A program made the position numbers and the translations under genes. A stretch of 64,000 bases of DNA, from the NCBI RefSeq assembly GCF_040227235.1, contig NZ_JBELNZ010000004.1, forward strand, positions 372,001 through 436,000. The letters are read 5' to 3'. The DNA comes from Parafrigoribacterium_A soli. Lineage in GTDB: Bacteria > Actinomycetota > Actinomycetes > Actinomycetales > Microbacteriaceae. Below the pieces are notes generated by a model. The model searched no databases. It was not told where the DNA came from and saw only the letters and a list, made by a program, of their open reading frames with translations. Shown here piece by piece: positions 16,680-25,496 of the stretch; the stretch's first letter is position 1, and every line of letters begins with the position of its first letter.

Positions 16680-17742
16680 ATTCGCGCACGACGAGCTGCG
16701 GAACCGACTTCGTGTGCTTGTGCGCGTCTTCGTCTTTCAAGACCTCGAGCAGCCCGGCCATGATCTCGCGACCGAGCTCGCTGAAGTCCTGCCGCATGGT
16801 CGTGAGCGGCGGAGAGAAGAACTCCGCTTCGGGAAGGTCGTCGAAGCCGATGATGCTCACGTCCTCCGGAACCCGAACGCCGTTCTTCACGAGGCCCTGA
16901 ATCACTCCGAGGGCCATCTGGTCGTTGCCGACGAAGATGGCGGTGAAGTCGAGCGGCGGGGTGAGCGTGAGTCCGTAGCGATAGCCGCTGCCGGGCGACC
17001 AGTCGCCCACGGCAGGTTCGCGCGCCTGAAGGTCGTGCTCCGCCAAGGTGTCGCGCCATGCGCGCACACGTTCGATGGCATCCATCGAGTCGCTGGGGCC
17101 GGAGAGGTGCAGTATCTCTCGATGCCCGAGAGAGATGAGGTGCGCCACGGCGGCGCGCGCGCCACGGTACTGATCGATGGAGACGCTGTGGAAGCCACCG
17201 CGACCGCTGGACTCCACGGCGATGAGCGGCACACCCAGCTCGATGCCGCGGATGGACTCGAGCGCACCGCGCCTCGATGCGATGAGAACGAGCGCTTCGA
17301 CGTTCTGGCGCAGCAGCAGGTCGACGGCGGCACGCACCGACTCCGGATCGGAGTCGAGCATGCTCGCCATGCTCACCGCATAGCGTGCCTCGCGGGCGGC
17401 CTCGTTGAAGCCGATGACGGTGCTGGACGGGCCGAAGTCGGGTGCGCCGGTGGTGACGAGTCCGATGGTGCGCGATCGCTTCGTGACGAGCGCCCTCGCG
17501 GCGGTGGATGGCCGATAGCGAAGCTGCTTGATCGCATCCTCGACCCTGAGTTTGGTCGAGGGGCGAACATTCGGCAGGTCGTTGAGCACGCGCGAGACGG
17601 TCTGGTGAGAGACGCCGGCGAGGCGCGCGACGTCGAAGATCGTTGCGACGCGGGCTCTCTGCTCGCCTGTACTCACCCGCACCGCCGACTTCTCGCTGCG
17701 TACACCCGCGCCGGACTCTGGCTCCTCGACAGCTGAACTCAA
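16657..17742 (-). CDS. LacI-family transcriptional regulator, likely of ytf and ara operons
   Basis: Repressor of 361 aa. About 32 residues of polar N-terminal tail precede the helix-turn-helix VATIFDVARLAGVSHQTVSRVL (32-53); the effector domain ends with FDDLPEAEFF and STAPPAA. A shorter start (GTG near residue 23) is possible. It begins only 28 bases after the stop of yjfF on the same strand, so it is probably the last gene of the ytfQRT-yjfF transcript. By elimination it is the best candidate to bind the TTAGCGCTCACAA operators upstream of ytfQ and araB. That is inference. Confidence 0.92.
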   Translation of the reverse strand: MSSAVEEPESGAGVRSEKSAVRVSTGEQRARVATIFDVARLAGVSHQTVSRVLNDLPNVRPSTKLRVEDAIKQLRYRPSTAARALVTKRSRTIGLVTTGAPDFGPSSTVIGFNEAAREARYAVSMASMLDSDPESVRAAVDLLLRQNVEALVLIASRRGALESIRGIELGVPLIAVESSGRGGFHSVSIDQYRGARAAVAHLISLGHREILHLSGPSDSMDAIERVRAWRDTLAEHDLQAREPAVGDWSPGSGYRYGLTLTPPLDFTAIFVGNDQMALGVIQGLVKNGVRVPEDVSIIGFDDLPEAEFFSPPLTTMRQDFSELGREIMAGLLEVLKDEDAHKHTKSVPQLVVRESTAPPAA

Positions 17743-17770
17743 TTATGCCGCCCCCGGTGACCTCGCGCAG

Positions 17771-18781
17771 TCATCGCTTCCTGGCGAGGAACACGCGCTG
17801 CAGGATGACGAAGAGCAGGAGCAGTCCGCCGATCACGATCTTGGTCCACCACGAACTGAGCGTGCCGTCGAAGCTGATGATGGTCTGGATGATGCCCAGC
17901 ACCAGCACGCCGAGCACCGAACCGAGCACATATCCGGAGCCGCCGGTGAGGATCGTGCCACCGATCACCACGGCCGCGATCGCGTCGAGTTCCATGCCGA
18001 CCGCGGTCAGGCTGTAGCCCGAAAGCGTGTAGAAAGTGAAGAGCACCCCGCCGAGCGCGGCACAGAAGCCGCTGATGACGTAGACGAGGATGCGCGTGCG
18101 CGTGACCGGCAGGCCCATCAGCATGGCCGACTGGTCCCCCGTGCCGATCGCGTAGACCGTGCGGCCCGTGCGCGTGTAGTGCAGCACGAAGAACGCGGCG
18201 GCCACGATGATGAGCGCAACGATGACACTCGGCGTGAGATGCAGGTCGGGGCCGAGTGGGAGTTGGGTCTGGGCCATCGAGGTGAAGAATGGATCGCTGA
18301 TCGAGATCGACTTGAGGCTGATCACGTAGCAGAGGCCCCTAGCGAGGAACATCGCGGCGAGCGTCGCAATGAACGGCTGGATGTCGAAGTAGTGGATGAC
18401 GAGTCCGACCAGCAGTCCGAGCGTCGACCCGGCCAGCAGCACGACGAGGATGACCGGCGCCGGCGACCATCCGGCCCGCAGCAGATAGGCGGCAATCATC
18501 GTCGAGAGCCCCACGACGGAGCCGACCGAGAGATCGATGCCGCCGGTGAGGATCACGAAGGTGGACCCGACCGCGAGCACGATGAGGAACGAGTTGTCAA
18601 TGAACAGGTTCAGCACGACCTGCCCGGAGAAGAAGCCGCGGTAGCTCGCGGAGCCGGCGGCGAACATCACGATGAGCAGTGCGAGCGTGACGAGCACCGA
18701 GACGTAGCGAGAGTTCGGGAGGTACCGGCGGATGCCGGTGCGGGCGAATACGGGCGCCCTGCCCGTGACCTGGACGCTCAT
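17771..18781 (-). CDS. yjfF: CUT2 sugar ABC transporter permease, YjfF-like
   Basis: Membrane subunit (336 aa) of a galactofuranose-type importer with 8-10 helices. The hallmark CUT2 segment GGIDLSVGSVVGL follows the second helix, and DAIAAVVIGGTILTGG lies near the C-terminus. The start ATG at 18781 (MSVQVTG) overlaps the upstream YtfT stop by four bases (ATGA). As in E. coli, the system uses two different permeases, YtfT and YjfF. It is the last transporter gene before the LacI gene. Confidence 0.92.
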   Translation of the reverse strand: MSVQVTGRAPVFARTGIRRYLPNSRYVSVLVTLALLIVMFAAGSASYRGFFSGQVVLNLFIDNSFLIVLAVGSTFVILTGGIDLSVGSVVGLSTMIAAYLLRAGWSPAPVILVVLLAGSTLGLLVGLVIHYFDIQPFIATLAAMFLARGLCYVISLKSISISDPFFTSMAQTQLPLGPDLHLTPSVIVALIIVAAAFFVLHYTRTGRTVYAIGTGDQSAMLMGLPVTRTRILVYVISGFCAALGGVLFTFYTLSGYSLTAVGMELDAIAAVVIGGTILTGGSGYVLGSVLGVLVLGIIQTIISFDGTLSSWWTKIVIGGLLLLFVILQRVFLARKR

Positions 18782-19809
18782 GCTGCGACACCTTCCTTGA
18801 TGGCGAGTGCACGCTTTCTTCGCATGTTTCGGATTCGCGCCTGCATCGCGGGCGACTGCAGCAGGCAGACGGCGATAACGACGATGGCCTTGAACACGAG
18901 AGTGACCTCGGGCGGGATACCGACCGTATAGACCGTGGTGGTCAGCGTCTGGATGATGAACGCACCGATGAGGGTGCCCATGAGCGAGTACCGTCCGCCC
19001 ATGAGGGAGGTGCCGCCGATGACGACCGCGAGGATCGCATCCAGTTCGATCCACAGCCCGGCGTTGTTGGCGTCCGCGGCCGTGACGTTGGAGCTGATCA
19101 TGAGACCGGCGACGCCAGCACACAGAGCGCTGAAGACGTACACGGTCCAGATGATGCTGCGCGAGCGCACTCCGGCGAGCCGGCTCGCCTCGGGGTTGAT
19201 GCCCACGGATTCGATCAGCACTCCGAGTGCGGTCTTCCTCGTGAGCAGTGCCGTGATGGCGAACATGACGGCGGCGATCAGGATGGAGGCGGGTAGTGCC
19301 AGCCAGTATCCCCCGCCGATCACCTTGTACGGCGCGCTCGTGACCGTGATGATCTGCCCCTGCGTGATGAGCATCGCGAGGCCACGGCCGGCGGTCATCA
19401 GGATGAGCGTGGCGATGATGGGCTGGATGCCGATCACCGAGACCAGCAGTCCGTTCCAGAGCCCGAGCACGATCGCGAGCACGAGTGACGCGCCGACCGC
19501 CAGCATGACGGTCGAGACGCTGCCCGGATGCGGCGACGCGGCGATCATGGAGCAGGCGAGGGCGCCGCAGATCGCGACGATTGCACCGACCGAGAGGTCG
19601 ATGCCCCGGGTGGCGATGACGAGGGTCATTCCGAGAGCGACGAGCACCGTCGGGGCTCCGTTGCGCAGGATGTCGATGATGCTGCCGAAGAGGTGGCCGT
19701 CCTGCAGGCGGATCGAGAAGAAGCTCGGCTCGACGATGACGTTGAGCACGAGAAGTGCGACGAGGGTGACGATGGGCCAGACGAGCCGGCCTCTCAGGAT
19801 GGCGCTCAT
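18778..19809 (-). CDS. ytfT: CUT2 sugar ABC transporter permease, YtfT-like
   Basis: First of the two permeases (343 aa), with about eight to ten helices, ATRGIDLSVGAIVAI in the N-terminal half and LDAILAVVIGGTSLMGGR in the C-terminal half. Four-base overlaps with the ATPase upstream and YjfF downstream show strict coupling. The order binding protein, ATPase, YtfT, YjfF matches the E. coli ytfQRT-yjfF galactofuranose system. Confidence 0.92.
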   Translation of the reverse strand: MSAILRGRLVWPIVTLVALLVLNVIVEPSFFSIRLQDGHLFGSIIDILRNGAPTVLVALGMTLVIATRGIDLSVGAIVAICGALACSMIAASPHPGSVSTVMLAVGASLVLAIVLGLWNGLLVSVIGIQPIIATLILMTAGRGLAMLITQGQIITVTSAPYKVIGGGYWLALPASILIAAVMFAITALLTRKTALGVLIESVGINPEASRLAGVRSRSIIWTVYVFSALCAGVAGLMISSNVTAADANNAGLWIELDAILAVVIGGTSLMGGRYSLMGTLIGAFIIQTLTTTVYTVGIPPEVTLVFKAIVVIAVCLLQSPAMQARIRNMRRKRALAIKEGVAA

Positions 19810-21329
19810 GCTTCCGTTCCGCTCGCGATTAGGGTCATGACCTGGCCGAGGCTCACATCGTCGTTCTCGATGTCTGCCACCTTTTCCCGGTCGCGCATCA
19901 CCACGATGCGGTGGCTGAGGCGCAGCACCTCCTCGAGTTCCGCGGAGATGAAGAGCACTGACATCCCGTTCTCTGCCAGCTCGATCACGAGCTTCTGGAT
20001 CTCGGCCTTGGCGCCCACGTCGATGCCGCGGGTCGGCTCATCGAGGATCAGCAGGTGCGGCGCCACCGCAAGCCAGCGCGCGAGCAGCACCTTCTGCTGG
20101 TTGCCGCCGCTGAGGTTGCGCACGAGCGCATCCGGGTTCGCCGGGCGGATGTTGAGCGCCTTGATGTAGCTCGTCGCGAGTTCGTCCTGCCGCTTCTTCG
20201 GGATGCGCCGGAACCAGCCGCGATCGGCCTGCAGTGCGAGCACGATGTTGTCGCGCACGCTGAGGTCGTCGACGATGCCCTCTGCACGCCGGTTCTCAGA
20301 GGAGTAGGCGATACGCCGCTTGAGCGCGGCCCGCGGTGTGCGCAGCCTCGAGGCCTTTCCGCCGATGCGCAGCTCGCCGGCGTCGGCGTGATCGGCGCCC
20401 GAGAGGAGCCTCGCGAGTTCGGTCCGACCCGAACCGAGCAGACCCGCGAGGCCGACGACCTCGCCCTCGTACACGCTGAGGTCGATCGGGGCGAGAGAAC
20501 CCTTGCGACCGAGGCCGATCGCCTCGACGAACGGCACTTCCTCGTCCGCGGCATCCACGGTGCTGCGCGTCTTGCGCTCGAGGTCGTCGAGCACCTCGAC
20601 CTCTTTGCCGATCATCTTGTGCACGAGTTCGATGCGCAGGATGTCGTCGGTGAGGTACTCGCCGACGAGCTGCCCGTTGCGCAGCACCGTCAGTCGATCG
20701 GAGATCTCGTACACCTGCTCGAGGAAGTGCGAGACGAACAGGATGGCGACGCCGCTCTTCTTGAGCCGGCGGATGATGCGGAAGAGCTCCGCCACCTCGT
20801 CGGTGTCGAGGCTCGAGGTCGGCTCGTCGAGGATGAGCACCTTGGCCTGGATGCCGATCGCCCTCGCGATGGCGACCAGCTGCTGCACGGCGAGCGAGTG
20901 GGAGCTGAGGAGGGAGTTCGGGTCGATGTCGAGGCTGAGTCCCGCGAGCAGCTCCGCCGCCTGCGCCCTCGTCTTCTTCCAGTCGATGGCCGGCCCCCTG
21001 CGGGCTTCGCGGCCGAGCATGATGTTCTCGGCCACGGTGAGATTGGTGAGGAGGTTGACCTCCTGATAGACGGTGCTGATGCCCGCGGCCTGCGCCTGCG
21101 CTGGCGATGAGATCGACAGCGGCTTGCCATCGAGCAGGATGCGCCCGGTATCGATGGAGTAGACGCCGGTCAGAGCCTTGATGAGCGTCGACTTTCCCGC
21201 TCCGTTCTCGCCCATGAGCGAGTGGACTTCTCCGGGGAACATGCGGAAGTCGACCCCGTCGAGGGCTTTGACACCCGGGAACGCTATCGAGATCCCCGTC
21301 ATGTCGATGACGGGAGCGGGCTGGCTCAT
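19806..21329 (-). CDS. ytfR: CUT2 sugar ABC transporter ATP-binding protein, YtfR-like
   Basis: Cytoplasmic ATPase of 507 aa made of two fused nucleotide-binding domains. Domain 1 has a full Walker A, GENGAGKST (40-48), and Walker B LILDEPTSSLD. Domain 2 has the degenerate Walker A GLLGSGRTE typical of this class and the signature LSGGNQQKV followed by LLILDEPTRGIDVGA. It powers the YtfT/YjfF channel. It begins about 120 bases after ytfQ, across a strong hairpin. Confidence 0.95.
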   Translation of the reverse strand: MSQPAPVIDMTGISIAFPGVKALDGVDFRMFPGEVHSLMGENGAGKSTLIKALTGVYSIDTGRILLDGKPLSISSPAQAQAAGISTVYQEVNLLTNLTVAENIMLGREARRGPAIDWKKTRAQAAELLAGLSLDIDPNSLLSSHSLAVQQLVAIARAIGIQAKVLILDEPTSSLDTDEVAELFRIIRRLKKSGVAILFVSHFLEQVYEISDRLTVLRNGQLVGEYLTDDILRIELVHKMIGKEVEVLDDLERKTRSTVDAADEEVPFVEAIGLGRKGSLAPIDLSVYEGEVVGLAGLLGSGRTELARLLSGADHADAGELRIGGKASRLRTPRAALKRRIAYSSENRRAEGIVDDLSVRDNIVLALQADRGWFRRIPKKRQDELATSYIKALNIRPANPDALVRNLSGGNQQKVLLARWLAVAPHLLILDEPTRGIDVGAKAEIQKLVIELAENGMSVLFISAELEEVLRLSHRIVVMRDREKVADIENDDVSLGQVMTLIASGTEA

Positions 21330-21387
21330 GCGGATGGCTTTCTCTTCGTTGAGGTGAATCCTGGGCGAGGCACGCGCCTCGGCGCCA

Positions 21388-21437
21388 GCCGGGCGTGATG
21401 AGACCGTAGCGTAACTGCGGTCTCATCCGCGCCCGGC
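21388..21437 (-). terminator. Hairpin between ytfQ-like and ytfR-like genes
   Basis: GCCGGGCG and GATGAGACCG pair with CGGTCTCATC and GCGCCCGGC, giving an 18-bp stem with a one- to two-base bulge and an 11-base loop. It lies directly after the binding-protein stop and before the ATPase, so it is probably a partial terminator or transcript stabiliser. Confidence 0.65.
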
Positions 21438-21449
21438 CGGCGCGACCGG

Positions 21450-22433
21450 TCAGTACTTGCGCGTCGGCAGCGCTTCCTTGGCCTGGGCCGACGTGAAGGT
21501 CGTCTCGTCGGTGACGATGCGCTTCGGCAGCGAGTCACCCGCCGTGATCTTCTTCACGATCTCGATCAGCTGCTTGCCCATGAGCGGGTTGCACTCCACG
21601 ACGAAGTTGATCTTGCCGTCGGCAGCAGCCTGGAGCCCGTCGTGCGTGGCATCCGCGGTGATGATCTTGATGTCCTTGCCCGGCACCTTGCCTGCGGCCT
21701 CGATCGCCTCGATGGCACCGAGACCCATGTCGTCGTTCTGCGCCCAGACGAGCTTTACCTCGGGGTGCGACTTCAACAGAGCCTCCATGACCTGCTTGCC
21801 GCCCGAGCGGGTGAAGTCACCCGTCTGGCTTGCGACGATCTTGAGCTTCGGGTTGGCGGCGATCGCGTCGGCGAAGCCGGAGGTGCGGTCGAGCGCGGGC
21901 GCCGAGCCGGTGGTGCCCTCGAGCTGGATGATCGGCACGGTGTCGGTCGCGTCCTTGTACTCGTTCACCGCCCAGTCACCGGCTTCCTTGCCCTCCTTGA
22001 CGAAGTCGCTGCCGAGGAACGTCACGTAGAGCGAGGTGTCCTTGGAGTCGACCGCGCGGTCGGTGAGCACAACCGGGATCTTCGCCGCCTTGGCTTCCTT
22101 GAGTACGGTGTCCCAGCCGGACTCAACGACCGGCGAGAACGCGATGACGTCGACGCGCTGCTGGATGTAGGAGCGGATCGCCTTGATCTGGTTCTCCTGC
22201 TTCTGCTGCGCATCCGAGAACTTCAGCTGAATACCCGCGTCTTTGAAGGAGCTCTTGATGTCCTTGGTGTTCGCGGTGCGCCATCCGCTCTCGGCACCGA
22301 CCTGGGCGAAGCCCACGACGATGTCCTTGGCGTCCTTGGGGCCGCTGGAGCTCGAGCCGCCTCCAGCCGCACAGCCGGAGAGGGCGATCGCGATCGCCGC
22401 CCCTGCCGCTGCGATGGTGAGTAGTTTCTTCAT
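21450..22433 (-). CDS. ytfQ: Galactofuranose-type sugar-binding lipoprotein, YtfQ-like
   Basis: Binding lipoprotein of 327 aa. The Sec lipoprotein signal ends in ALSGC with C21. The mature part matches the YtfQ signature closely: VGFAQVGAESGWRTA, QQKQENQIKAIRSYIQQ and VVESGWDTVLKEAK. E. coli YtfQ binds galactofuranose, and homologues also take arabinose-type furanoses. It is the first gene of the ytf operon. Two palindromic operators lie 80-190 bases upstream, one nearly identical to the araB operator, so co-induction with arabinose genes is likely. Confidence 0.94.
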   Translation of the reverse strand: MKKLLTIAAAGAAIAIALSGCAAGGGSSSSGPKDAKDIVVGFAQVGAESGWRTANTKDIKSSFKDAGIQLKFSDAQQKQENQIKAIRSYIQQRVDVIAFSPVVESGWDTVLKEAKAAKIPVVLTDRAVDSKDTSLYVTFLGSDFVKEGKEAGDWAVNEYKDATDTVPIIQLEGTTGSAPALDRTSGFADAIAANPKLKIVASQTGDFTRSGGKQVMEALLKSHPEVKLVWAQNDDMGLGAIEAIEAAGKVPGKDIKIITADATHDGLQAAADGKINFVVECNPLMGKQLIEIVKKITAGDSLPKRIVTDETTFTSAQAKEALPTRKY

Positions 22434-22515
22434 CTAACCAAACCTCCTTGTTTAGTGCCGGTCTGCTGAGCCGCGGCCCTCATCCGGTGCGATCGGGGTG
22501 ATCCGACCTGATTCA

Positions 22516-22535
22516 GAATGTTAGCGCTCACAATT
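22516..22535. promoter_or_regulatory. Operator O1 upstream of ytfQ
   Basis: TGTTAGCGCTCACAATT (22519-22535) is identical over 17 bases to the reverse complement of the araB operator at 30728-30747. It is centred about 92 bases upstream of the ytfQ start, and an ATTATTA (-10-like TAATAAT on the minus strand) lies at 22553-22559. Confidence 0.75.
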
Positions 22536-22606
22536 GGTACGCACAACAGCGGATTATTACGGTGTGGTAACGCCGGTTTATCGCGGTTCTTGGCAGGTTA
22601 CGCCAG

Positions 22607-22624
22607 ATTGTTAGCGCTATCAAT
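22607..22624. promoter_or_regulatory. Operator O2 upstream of ytfQ
   Basis: ATTGTTAGCGCTATCAAT is a near-perfect palindrome with the same AGCGCT centre as O1. The two centres are 90 bases apart, which would permit looping by a tetrameric or dimer-of-dimers LacI repressor. Confidence 0.7.
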
Positions 22625-22634
22625 GGTTTAAGCC

Positions 22635-22670
22635 AGGATGGCCCGGTCGCTCACGCGACCGGGCCATCCT
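22635..22670 (-). terminator. Terminator of the araBDA-chvE-mmsAB operon
   Basis: AGGATGGCCCGGTCGC and GCGACCGGGCCATCCT form a perfect 16-bp stem with a four-base loop, 14 bases after the permease stop. There is no strong T-run on the minus strand. Confidence 0.75.
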
Positions 22671-22683
22671 TGGGGCGGGCGAG

Positions 22684-23871
22684 CTACTTGGTCGAGCTCG
22701 CCCCCCTGCGCTTGTTGAAGACGTCGAACGCCACGGCCGCCAGGAGCACGAGGCCCTTGATCAGCTGCTGGTATTCGGTGCCGACGCCGAGGATCGACAT
22801 GCCGTTGTTGAGGATACCGATGATGAGACCACCGATGATGGCGCCAGAGATCGTGCCAATACCACCCGTGATGGCCGCGCCACCGACGAAGACGGCGGCG
22901 ATGGCGTCGAGTTCGAAGCCGTCACCGGCCTTCGGGTTCGCGAGGTTCAGCTGCGCTGTGAAAACGAGTCCGGCGAGAGCCGAAAGCACGCCCATGTTGA
23001 TGAACAGCTGGAAACTGACCCGCTTGGTCTTCACGCCAGACAGCGCCGCCGCGTTGGCGTTGCCGCCCAGTGCGTAGATGTGCCTGCCCCAGACGGTATT
23101 CGCCATGACGGCCGAGTAACCCACCGTGAGCACTCCGAGCACGACGAGCACGATCGGCGTGCCACGGTATCCGGCCAGCAGGTACGCGACGAGCAGGATC
23201 AGCCCCACGGTGAAAGCGAGCTTCAGCACGAACCAGGTCAGCGGCTCGTCTTCCACCTCATACTTCTTGCGGGCAAGACGCTGGCGAACACCCTGCACGA
23301 TGAGCGCGACGGCGGCGACGATACCGATGATCACCGTCAGCGGTTCGAGCGTGCTCGTTCCACCACCGAGGTCGGGCAGGAAGCCGGAACCGAGCGCGCG
23401 GAAGGAATCCGGGAAGGGCGAGATCTGCTGGTTCTGCAGCGTGATCTGCGTGAGGCCACGGAACAGGAGCATGCCGGCGAGCGTGACGATGAACGACGGT
23501 ATTTCGAAGTAGGCGATCCAGAAGCCCTGGAACATGCCCACGAGTGCGCCGAGGATGAGGCACAGCACGATGGTGGCGAACCACGGGATGTGCCACTGGG
23601 TGATCATCACTCCCGACATGGCGCCGATGAAGGCCACAACGCTGCCGACGGAGAGGTCGATGTGACCGGCGATGATCACCATCACCATGCCGACCGCCAG
23701 GATCAGGATGTAGCTGTTCTGGATGACCAGGTTCGAGACGTTGATCGGCTTCAGCGTGATGCCACCTGTGGCAACCTGGAAAAAGACCACCAGGGCGATG
23801 AGCGCGATGAAGAGGCCAATCTGACGTAACTGGCCGGTGAGGTAATTGAGTGTTGCTTTGAACGGGCTCAT
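22684..23871 (-). CDS. mmsB: Multiple-monosaccharide ABC transporter permease, MmsB/GguB-like
   Basis: CUT2 permease of 395 aa, longer than RbsC because of an extra cytoplasmic/membrane insert around residues 185-240. Key segments are AGHIDLSVGSVVAFIGA and LDAIAAVFVGGAAITGGIGT. It overlaps the ATPase gene by four bases (ATGA). It is the last gene of the arabinose operon, with a perfect-stem terminator after it. With the ChvE-like protein upstream it probably imports L-arabinose and perhaps xylose, glucose or galactose. Confidence 0.94.
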   Translation of the reverse strand: MSPFKATLNYLTGQLRQIGLFIALIALVVFFQVATGGITLKPINVSNLVIQNSYILILAVGMVMVIIAGHIDLSVGSVVAFIGAMSGVMITQWHIPWFATIVLCLILGALVGMFQGFWIAYFEIPSFIVTLAGMLLFRGLTQITLQNQQISPFPDSFRALGSGFLPDLGGGTSTLEPLTVIIGIVAAVALIVQGVRQRLARKKYEVEDEPLTWFVLKLAFTVGLILLVAYLLAGYRGTPIVLVVLGVLTVGYSAVMANTVWGRHIYALGGNANAAALSGVKTKRVSFQLFINMGVLSALAGLVFTAQLNLANPKAGDGFELDAIAAVFVGGAAITGGIGTISGAIIGGLIIGILNNGMSILGVGTEYQQLIKGLVLLAAVAFDVFNKRRGASSTK

Positions 23872-25409
23872 CGGTGATCCAGTTCCCTTTCCTTGGTCAT
23901 GAATTTCATCAGGTGTTCCGCGGTGGCCTCGCTGCGAGGCACGTCCGCCGTGATGCGACCCTCCGAGAGGGTGTAGATGCGATCGCAGATACCGAGCAGT
24001 TCCGGCAGTTCGGAGGAGATGACGATGACGCCCTTGCCCTCATCCGCGAGTTGGTTGATGATGCCGTAGATCTCGTACTTGGCGCCGACGTCGATGCCGC
24101 GAGTGGGCTCATCCAGAATGAGCACATCGGGGTTCGAGTACATCCACTTCGAGAGCACAACCTTCTGCTGGTTGCCTCCGGAGAGCTTGCCGGCGAGAGC
24201 AGCCACCGTCGGTGACTTGATGTTCATGCTCGTGCGGTAGCCCTCCGCGACGCGGCGCTCCTTGTTGCTGTCCACCCAGCCGCGCGCGGCGAGCTTCTGC
24301 AGCGATGCCGCGGAGATGTTCCTCGTGATGTCTTCGATCAGGTTGAGGCCGTAGCGCTTGCGATCCTCGGTGGCATACGCGATGCCGTTATCGATCGCGG
24401 CGCTCACCGTGTTCGTGTGGATCTCCACGCCGCGCTTATAGATCTTTCCGGTGATGTTGTGGCCGTAGCTGTGGCCGAACACGCTCATCGCGAGCTCGGT
24501 GCGGCCGGCACCCATGAGCCCCGCGATGCCCACGATCTCACCGGCGTGAACGGTGAGGTTCGCCTCCTTGACCACCTGCCGCGAGCGGTCGAGCGGGTGA
24601 TACACCGTCCAGTCCTCGATGCGAAGGAGCTCGTCGCCGATCTTCGGCTCGTGGGCCGGATAGCGGTTGCCGAGTTCGCGACCGACCATCCCCTTGATGA
24701 TGCGGCCTTCGCTGACGTCGTCCGCGACCATGTCGAGCGTCTCGATCGGCTTGCCGTCACGGATGATCGTCACCTCATCCGCGATCGCCTTGATCTCGTT
24801 GAGCTTGTGACTGATGATGATCGACGTGATGCCCTGGGCCTGCAGCTGCTTGATCAGGTCGAGCAGATGGGCAGAGTCCTCGTCGTTGAGCGCCGCGGTC
24901 GGCTCATCGAGGATGAGCAGCTTCACCTCCTTGGAGAGCGCCTTGGCGATCTCCACGAGCTGCTGCTTGCCCACGCCGATGTCCATGATCTTGGTGATCG
25001 GGTTATCGCGCAGACCGACGCGGTCGAGCAGCTTGCTCGCCTCGAGGTTGGTGCGATTCCAGTCGATCCAGCCCTTGGCCTGCTGTTCGTTGCCGAGGAA
25101 GATGTTCTCGGCGATCGACAGATAGGGGCTGAGCGCGAGCTCCTGGTGGATGATGACGATTCCGGCCGCTTCGGAGTCGTTGATGTTCTTGAACGCTACG
25201 GGCTCGCCCTCGAAGAGGATCTCGCCCTCGAAGGTGCCTGCCGGGTAGACCCCCGAGAGCACCTTCATGAGTGTTGACTTGCCCGCTCCGTTCTCGCCGC
25301 AGATGGCGTGAACGTGTCCGCGTTTGACCTCGAGCGAGACATCCTGGAGCGCCTTGACGCCCGGAAAAGTCTTCGTGATGTTGCGCATCTCGAGAATGGT
25401 TTCTGACAC
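23868..25409 (-). CDS. mmsA: Multiple-monosaccharide ABC transporter ATP-binding protein, MmsA/GguA-like
   Basis: Double nucleotide-binding-domain ATPase of 513 aa. It has Walker A GENGAGKSTL, a Q-loop HQELALSPYLSI, and LILDEPTAALN in domain 1. Domain 2 has GLMGAGRTE, the signature LSGGNQQKVVLSKW and ILDEPTRGIDVGA. The insertion PAGTFEGEILFEGEPV after Walker A is typical of the GguA/XylG branch. It follows the ChvE-like gene after 88 bases that contain a perfect 15-bp hairpin. Confidence 0.95.
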   Translation of the reverse strand: MSETILEMRNITKTFPGVKALQDVSLEVKRGHVHAICGENGAGKSTLMKVLSGVYPAGTFEGEILFEGEPVAFKNINDSEAAGIVIIHQELALSPYLSIAENIFLGNEQQAKGWIDWNRTNLEASKLLDRVGLRDNPITKIMDIGVGKQQLVEIAKALSKEVKLLILDEPTAALNDEDSAHLLDLIKQLQAQGITSIIISHKLNEIKAIADEVTIIRDGKPIETLDMVADDVSEGRIIKGMVGRELGNRYPAHEPKIGDELLRIEDWTVYHPLDRSRQVVKEANLTVHAGEIVGIAGLMGAGRTELAMSVFGHSYGHNITGKIYKRGVEIHTNTVSAAIDNGIAYATEDRKRYGLNLIEDITRNISAASLQKLAARGWVDSNKERRVAEGYRTSMNIKSPTVAALAGKLSGGNQQKVVLSKWMYSNPDVLILDEPTRGIDVGAKYEIYGIINQLADEGKGVIVISSELPELLGICDRIYTLSEGRITADVPRSEATAEHLMKFMTKERELDHR

Positions 25410-25445
25410 TGTGTATCTTCTTCCGTCGCTGTGAAGAAAGGACGA

Positions 25446-25480
25446 CGCAGTGGCGGCGGAACGAATCCGCCGCCACTGCG
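25446..25480 (-). terminator. Hairpin between chvE-like and mmsA-like genes
   Basis: CGCAGTGGCGGCGGA and TCCGCCGCCACTGCG form a perfect 15-bp stem around ACGAA, about 17 bases after the binding-protein stop. Its position after the binding-protein gene matches the other transporter operons in this window. Confidence 0.7.
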
Positions 25481-25496
25481 CGGTGCTAGATCGAAC